The notes under the pieces are model-generated. The model had not been told where the DNA came from. It saw only the letters and a list, made by a program, of their open reading frames with translations, and searched no databases. From Trichobilharzia szidati (taxonomy: Eukaryota; Platyhelminthes; Trematoda; Strigeidida; Schistosomatidae): a DNA stretch of 64,000 nucleotides. Location: the NCBI GenBank assembly GCA_944472155.2, contig OX235272.1, forward strand, positions 94,804,020 to 94,868,019, given 5' to 3'. Of this stretch, positions 48,901 to 57,900 are shown piece after piece. Numbering within the stretch: position 1 is the first letter of the stretch; each line of letters starts with the position of its first letter. The translations under genes were made by a program, and so were the position numbers.

Positions 48901-51900
48901 TATAATTCAGAATCAAAATTTTCTCTTTCTTAGTTTGCCTTTTTTTCATCTAACTATACATTTCTTTTACCGGCGTAAAAAAGAAATCACTTCCGTATTG
49001 ATTAAGATTTCTCAGCTTGTCTGTCTCAAGACCGTTATGATTACAGTGTATACTTAATGTTATCGCTTGGTCAGAGTAAATCTCTTTTTCAATTCACAAA
49101 TTATATCTTTCTCAATGTTAACTGTGCAGTGTTGGAACAGAAGCTGTTATTAACTGATGTGTAATTAGCTTCCTGGTCAACAATTTTTTATCATTTCAAT
49201 TCACAAGAAAACACTGTCAAGAGACTGAATAATTTGCAGTACCATTATCTAAAATCGTAGTGTAACCAGCTTTAGGATTAGCAATGTGGGAAAGTCCAAG
49301 TTTAGTTTTAAGTACTTAATGTACGTTAAGAAAAACAACTGACTTAGAAGTCACTGGACGATGAGAGCTACACTCAACTTGAAGTCAAGTCGTAAACAGT
49401 GAACCATATCTTCAAGTTAGATAATAGGAGTTAACGGCTTCGAACCGAAACTCATTGGAGCTGGGGTGAAAGTGGCTAATAAAGAATGACGATGAGAAAC
49501 CACCGCAAGCAGTAGGAAGTAAAAAAGCATGAGAGAGGAAGTTTTAGGAATACTGGGGAGTAATTTATTTGGACCCAGTGAAAAATGTCTAAAATAACAA
49601 GTCAATGAAATTGTTGTGGAGGCAGATGGGTTAATGGTATACTCATGTAGAACGTGAATAGGATGAAATCCTTGTACTACAATGGAAAAGCATTTAAATC
49701 GCCACCCTCCAATACTAATCCCAATTGACCACTGGTGTTGACTGAAACTAAAGCTGAGAAAAATCTACGAGATAGAAGCACAAGTACAGTCTTCATAATT
49801 ATGAGAACGAAGATCTGTGAGAGCAATTTGATTGTAGATTGCTGACGAGCACTTTATAATATCAAGAATTTCTCACTCGAATAATCATAACCTTACTGAC
49901 TGTTGGAAGTAAGAATATGATTTAGCTAGTTTCAGGAGCTTGCCGACTAGCATGTTAACATCCTTTGAGTTATATAAAACCTGGTTCTACTCCTAAAAGT
50001 AAGATTTCAAGTCTTCTACTTCTTCAAGATTGATCCCAAGAGTGAAGGAACCATCATAAAATAGAATACAACAACTTCAACAGCACCACCTACCATTCCT
50101 CAGATATTGCATTGTTGTCTTTGCAAAATGTATTCTCATCAACTAAGCTGTAATTTGGAGATGACTGTTCAAAAGTAGGTTGCGCAGAAACACCATCAGC
50201 ATGAGCATATTGTTCTCTTTCAATCTGATCTGGAATATTGAGGTATAAAGTCGGACGCTTGATATCAGCGAAAGGCTCCTTATGCAGTTCTTGTGCTGCA
50301 TAGCCAGCTAACCAAGTATTAAACAAATTACTTTTTGCTACAGACATGGAAGCAATCGGGATGCGTCGTGTGGACATTTTAGCGTACTGTGTTTGGGAAT
50401 CCAAGGAAACAGATGAGTCAACAGCGACTAATCCATTAGGTACCTGCAAAACAACGAATAATTGTGATTATAACAACACAGTATACGGCAAAACTGAAGC
50501 AAATGTTGAAAGTAACATGATCTATGAAAAAGTTTGTTCTTATGATAGAAAATACTAATGATACTTGAAAGATGCTGAGTCACACTTAAAAACAAATTTT
50601 GTAACTACCTTAATAACTGAAGACGAGACAGAATTACTTTCAGGTTTTGGGAGAAGAGATGGGAGCTGTGGTGCTGTCGGTAGGTGAACAGACGTCGGTG
50701 TAGATAGAGATGGATTCTGATCACACGCGAAATCGCCATTCAATTCATTCAGCATAGCACTTGAATTAAGATTAGATGTCTGATTTGGGGCAGGTTGTTG
50801 GGGACTTAGGGTCGGCATAGATGGGTCATGGGTCGCAGATAGGTTAGTTGTAACCACAGGTAGCGGAGTTTTCGGACGATCACAGAAAGACATGTAAGAA
50901 TGGACTGATGCTTTCAGGAATTTTCGAAGGTAAGGATCTTGTTGATGAAAGGAACTCCAGGCAGTGGTTCGACGGAGTCTTGAGAACCTAAAAGTTAACC
51001 CAAAGTATTAGATATACAAGAATAATACAATAATAATAAAACAATCTTACGAAACATGCTACGCGTACTCACAGTATACATCAAAAGAATCCTAATCCAT
51101 CATGCAGACAGAAATTAACATTCCGAAATTCGGAATAACTACGTACCAATCTAAGTTGTCGTAGTTAATTATTCGTCTGAAAATAAAAGAGTATCAAAAT
51201 TCTTGAAATCTCTTTACGTGTAACTATTGATTATCTTACCACCTTCACGTTTCTCAATTCCAAAGAATTACGCTAATTTAAGAATATACCCAGTTAACTA
51301 GCTCGCTAGTTTTCCAGCCGGTCCCAAGCCCGGGTTAAGAGAAAGGGTTGAGCGTGGGGCTAGCAACCCTACACCACTTAATCTTTCATACCACTAGAGA
51401 AGCTTCAACACACAGAAAATAATTTCAAAATACAAAAACTTCGAATAAAAATCTTATTCTTCGCTCGAATCGGAGAGGCGAAATGACACAAAAGGCTGGT
51501 GAAAGCCAGCCTTCGGGAAGCAAGTCAGCTAACCAATGTGTCTTCGCTCAGTAAAACCAAGAATAGGAATAGGGACGTGGAATGCCCGTACAATGTACGA
51601 GGCTAGGCAGGGTTGGGAAGGCTGCCCAGGTAGCCAAAGAAATGCGAAGATATGGCGTAGAAGTGATGGGTATCTGCGAGAACAGATGAAATGGATGTGG
51701 ATTATCAAAATTGTCAACTGGAAAGTCAGTAATCTACTCTGGTCTGATCTCCCAGACGACGACCACGAACACACTGAGGCAGTGAGTGAATGGCTATCAT
51801 GATGTCATCAGTGGCAGCCAAAGCCCTAATGTAGTGGGAACCAATCCCCTCATCCAGCATCATGACAGCAAGATTCAACTCAAAAGGAAGGAATGGAGGA

Positions 51901-54900
51901 AGTGAGGTCACAATTATCCAATGCTTAGCACGGGACTACAGCTAACGCGGAACAAGAGAAGGAAGATTTTTACAGACAACTACAACCAGTAATGGACAAC
52001 ACTCCAAATGGAAACATCAAAATAATTATGGGAGATAAGATAGCCAGATGAACTGGTGGCAGATACTACAGGAACAGAACTCATCATGGGTCGAGAAGCT
52101 CTCACTCGGAGAAATGAATGAGAACGGAGAATTATTATCAGACCTCTGCACCTCCAATGATTTGGTGGTCGGAGGCAGCGTCTACAAGTACAAGGATATA
52201 CACAGGGCTAGCGACATGAATTTCGTCTGACGGACACACCTCAAACCAGATAGATTTCATCTCAATGTCGCTCAAGGAATCTTCAAGGTGGAGCCAAAAT
52301 CCTTTAGAACAACTGGAGAAAGGCCACTGTTATTCAAGTTCAACACTCAGAAACTGAAGGAGAAGACTAAAAGGGATACTACCTTCACCACAGATCAGAT
52401 CTCAGCAAAGTCGGATACACTTCATGGCACCACTGAGGAACTGACTCCCTCAAGGCAGGTGAGGCAGGCAAGGAGACGTGTACAACTGTTCTAGGAAGAA
52501 GGAAAAGACAAGACAAGGAATGGTGAACCGGATTATGTGTCAGACTGAGCGTTGGAAGTGAGAAGACAGCAATACACTGCACTGACAGATAAGAAGACTC
52601 CAGAAGATCTGAATTTCGTAAATGATATGTTTAATGGCACACAAACACGAAGACTTGCAAGCGAAAACCAATAAACTGACTGAAGAGGCAATGAAAACAG
52701 GACTGCAGGTGAACATAGAGAAAAGGAAAACGGATGCAGATAACCGATCAACAGCAACAACAACCAGCACCAATCACTATCAACGGGAGAGATTTAACAG
52801 AGGTTGCCTCCTTCACTTATCTGGCTAGGAAGCATGGTTTCAACCACAGGAAGAACGGACGAAGATGTTGAAGCCGGGCAGAATCGGAAAGACAAGATAC
52901 GCCTTCATCAACCTCAAACCAGTTTGGAAATCTTCCGCGTTCAGCATGAGCAACAAGATTCGCATTTTCAACACCAATGTCCAGTCAGTTCTAAACGGGT
53001 CAGAAACTTGCACTGCGTGTGACGAAAAGGATTTCCAACAGGCCACTGCAGACTTTCATCAACAGCTGCCACCTTCGCTGATTCCATACTGAAGATCAAA
53101 TGGCTGGCCAGAAAGAATAAGCAACAGGAAACTATGGGAACAAACCAACCAAGAGCTGATCGCTCAGCAAATATGTAGGCGAAAGTGGAGATGGATCATG
53201 CATATATTGAGGAGGCCACCGAACTACATCGCACGCCAGAACCTCGAGTGGAATCTAAATGGGAAGCGACGAATGGGTCGTCAGTGCGAGAGTGATATGG
53301 AGGGGATCGAGTGGTGCGGAGGAGATGAGAGAGCTTGGGCAATCTTGGACCCAGCTGAAGAGCACGGCAGAAAACAGAACAAAGTGGAGACGTGTTGTTG
53401 AAGCCCTATTTTCAACTCGGAACGCAAGGGAATAATAAATAAGAAGAATATGCACAATGGTTGTTGAGCAAATCTTAAGTAAACAGGAACTCGCAATTAA
53501 ACTTGTTTACAAAAACACTACTCTTTACATACTGCAGGAATTATAATAATAGTTTGGTATAAGAATAACTACCTGTTACAAGAACATTGCAAGACTGTAC
53601 AAGGATCTTGTAGGGACAACGAGTTCATTTCTGGCTGTAAGGAAACAGAAACCCCATCAGTATTTCCACTTATATCATCTTTATCAGAAGTATGTAATCG
53701 TTTGGGTTGCCATTCTTTTATCGAAATAACAGAATGATTCCCTTGAGATGCACGTTGAAGAGTTCTTCCAGCCAAATAGATGTGACGAATATCTACTAAA
53801 AAGTCAGACTGTATTGGACTGCTGGAAACAACTGTCTTCAGCCATGCTAAATCACGTATACGATTATTTCGCAACGATGTACGCTTCTTTCGCTTGCTTG
53901 TTCGCCAAAAAGAGGATGTTTTCAACTTGCTGAGGATATGAGTGTCATGCATAAAACTGCTTTTGCTTGACGTGAAGGGGGCTGAAACAGAAGTCTGCAA
54001 GGATTGACCGGGAACTTCTGAATAATGAGTAGCAACCTCATTTTCAGATGTTGCACTATTATCTTGTTGTCCAGATGAATCATTTTCGGCAGTTACAAGA
54101 ACGAAACACATAGGGTATCTCATACGAAAACCATCTAAAAAAATATGAAAATTTATTAGAAAAATAAAAAATAATTCTCGCCGTAAATATGACGTTCAAA
54201 GATAACTAGAATATTACAATTAAACTGAAAAAAACCAGCTCATAAGTACGAGTCACACACCAAATCAGCCATGAAACTCGAACGGGATTAAAACGTAAAT
54301 AACTTATTTAGGTCACTTGCGTAAGTTTTTCTCGTCATTAGTATATACAATTTCTCAAAAAGTTGCATATTGAAAGCAGATTGACAAGATTTTGTCCAAT
54401 AAAGCATTAAGTTTGTGAAAAATTCGCAAAAATATCCAATGTATCGTGAATGGGCTTTTTATCAGTTATTCATATTCATTAGGCTCTATTTATTCTGTGT
54501 GTAAAAACTGTATGATGAAGAGTAATTTAAGCAAATAATTTCTCTTTGGAAGCACTCAGCTACTGAAGAAGCAGCTGATTACGCCAACCCATAACCAAAT
54601 GCCGAATATATTCTCACCACCAAAAAAACCAAATTCAGACGACGTTAGAATCGTACCACCTGTTGGTGCTTGATTTGTAGAATCACCATGTAAATGGATA
54701 TACTCGTGAAGTTAATTCCTTTTCTAGCTTACTGCCACAAAATATTAAGTTAACCTACCTAAAAAGCTAGAACTTCACGTTATTTATAACAGAAAATCCT
54801 TTGCCCCTAATAACTTGAGCGCTACTCGTTAATGCAGTTACTTAGTATCATCAATACAGATAATTTGCTTCTACAAGAAGACCCGGCAACTGAATAAGTG

Positions 54901-57900
54901 GTTGCAAACTAGTACTTCTTATTCACGCATCTTAGATGAGTGTATATCATAAAATTACTAATTCTGACAAAAAAGAAAACTTCAGCACAACTCACCAACA
55001 ATCACCTCAACAAATTTGGGTGGAACATCTGCACATCGTCGATTTGTTTCCTCCAATGGTCTTTTTTTATCACTACCGAATCTGTTTTGTTGACGTGAAC
55101 TCTGACTTATAGGCGTCGCCATAGCAAAAAATGGTAGGCCAGTAACACAGCTTATGGTAGACTCATATTCGTGACTGGATCTAAGTGGATAGAAAGTTGA
55201 CCAAGCTTCTGACTCAGCAGTCATATCGTCATCTTTTTTGTCACATGTTAACCCTGTCAGTCCAGCAGATATGCCATAAGGCGCCAAAATGACTATATTA
55301 AAAATCAGGAAAAACTGTTATTAATTTGAGTTCGGAAGAAACAGGTGTTAACTAAGGTAATCACTAACTTCAATTGTGATAAGAAGTTTAAGAACTTAAC
55401 ATACCTTGTACTATACACTAATTTAAAATAAAAAACGAAAATCTGTGTAACCGAGATAAATGTTTAAAGACGACATCGCAGTAAGCCGAAAACATGTGGT
55501 GTACGTCGTGCAGAGTTGCACCTAACAAACTTTAGTAGGTGGAGAAGCAATCAAAAGAGGAGAACAAATGCAGGATTATAGATGACTTGGATGACAATAC
55601 TTAAATGCTTAGAAGACACCCATCATTATAGAATTATAGAGTGAGCTGCTACGCCATACACTACAAGCATCAGTAATAATATAGCTGAAGAATCAGAATT
55701 AAACTTGGAGTGTTAACACGCTGATTGAAAACGAGTGTGTAAACTGTTAATGCTCAATTGTGAATCCGCATCCTAAACGTTTCACTTAATATTATTGATT
55801 GATTGAGCTAAGTATTGACACAAACAATTAGGTGTAAAACCAACCTAATGGAATAAACAGTATCAAATGGACAAGAAATACGCGCAAACTTGTTATCGAC
55901 AAGAGAGTCGGAGAACGAAATCCTATTCTCGGATGTCTTCATCAAGCGAACATGTATAAATTTGCAGAAAGTCAACTCACAGACATCAGATACCCAACTA
56001 AAACAGCAACGACCAATAGACACAAGGTTTGTGAAAAATTATTCCAGAGTTGTAAGATTAAGTGACCTGTTCTTCGGACCGAGTTCGAACAAAAACAACC
56101 ATCCTGTGAAGGATAGGATTCATACTTTATGAGTGTTCTAAAAGTAGACGCCTAAAAAGCCTAGTTAAAAGATATCTATCATAGACTCAAACGACCAACA
56201 TAAAATCATTCTGTGGAACGACAAGGAAAGCCATACTACTGTACATTTCCTAAATTACTGAGTATTGAAATCTTTGGAATAGGCGTCATTCATAAACCAA
56301 AACGGTTTTTTCACTCCATATTATATGAAATCAAAACACCTAACACGAAAATTAAACCATCACCAATAAAACAGGTCGCATCAACTGCGCAAAACACCAG
56401 CAGCCAAAAGACATGACATACATTCGTTCATATTAATAGACGTGGACGATCGTGGGCATCTATTCAGCTGGGAAGACGGGAAAATGTCAGACAGAGGAAA
56501 CACAAAGAATATCAGAGAACTAGAAGCTTGATACTTAAATCAATTTGTAATTAATACACATCTTGATATACATCGAATTTGTCGCATCACCAAAAAGTCA
56601 ACGGGAGAATCAGTATCAATGCAAGTGAATACAAACATACGAAAAATGTAACGGGAAACCAATTACAGTCAAGATCATCAGAGAAGCTGGGGAATTCCTC
56701 AAACTCACTTCACATCAAAGCTGTACAAAAAGACAATGGAAGCTTTCCAATTAAACTACCCAGCTTAGCCAACTCAACATCATATATATATATATATATA
56801 TCCTGCTTTGGAGTCTATATTTTTAAACGCAGTACGCATAGTCTTACGATTTCGATTTCATATATGCCCACTGCCCTCATAAACTTGCATAAACTTACTA
56901 AATACACCTTGTTTTATACCCATGTATATTTGTGTATTAGTAAAAACCATTATTCTTCTAGATATTCTTGTTTATTCGAAATGTATCTACATACGCAAAT
57001 ATATTTATATACGATAGATATTACCCGTAGGTAATCATATCTCACCCTACTTCTTGTTTACGTTAACTCTCAGGAAATTTATGTGACGACAAAATTTGGT
57101 TTTAAGCCCTAATCATAGTCATGTTCTTAGTAGTTCAATTATCGCTTATTATTAAGACTCAAAAGTAATGTTTTAACAACCTAGTATCAAATATACGCCA
57201 CCACATTTCTTAGTTAACCGTGAAATAAATTTTCAACACAGTAAACTGACACAAGTGAAATTTGTCACACTATAAAAAGGGCACACAAAGGCAGATAAAA
57301 GAATAAACGGAAATGTGTGGAAAAAGGAATAATTACATGACGAATAATGAGGAATTAGTGAAATTCAGATATAAGTGAATGCATCTGTGCCATAGGGACG
57401 CCAGACACTTGATCACAGTCAAGCATGAAACTGTAGCTCTTGTGAACAAGATGTGTGAAGTATTTACAGATAAATATTCTGCAGAAGAATACTTCACGCA
57501 TATTAACTAATCCGCCTTTCATACTGCTAGTCATCAAAATTACTTTTGTTGGATTTTAATGTTATACTGATACAGTGCATCAATCATATGAACGCTGCAT
57601 CTTAGAGATATTACGAACAAACTTTTCTAACCAAGTAATGCTTGACATAGCATGAAGTGTGTTGTTTGCCACTTGTAATAAGTAATCAAAACAAGATGGG
57701 ATAGTTTCAGTGGGCATAAGCATTAATTTGATTCTCCCACAGACATGAGATATCACACATTTCGAGAAATACACTGTACATCTAGCTAATTTTTAACCTT
57801 TTCCTGGATTAAGAGAAACAAAAGCAACATGATATGAAAGTGCAGCCAAGAACTATTAATAAACGAACTGAAAATTATACAACAAAATCAGTGAAATTCC

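Noticed and set aside
53569..53933. Plus-strand open frame over MED13 exon 6
   Set aside because: Shadow of the minus-strand exon, which has family homology and splice sites.
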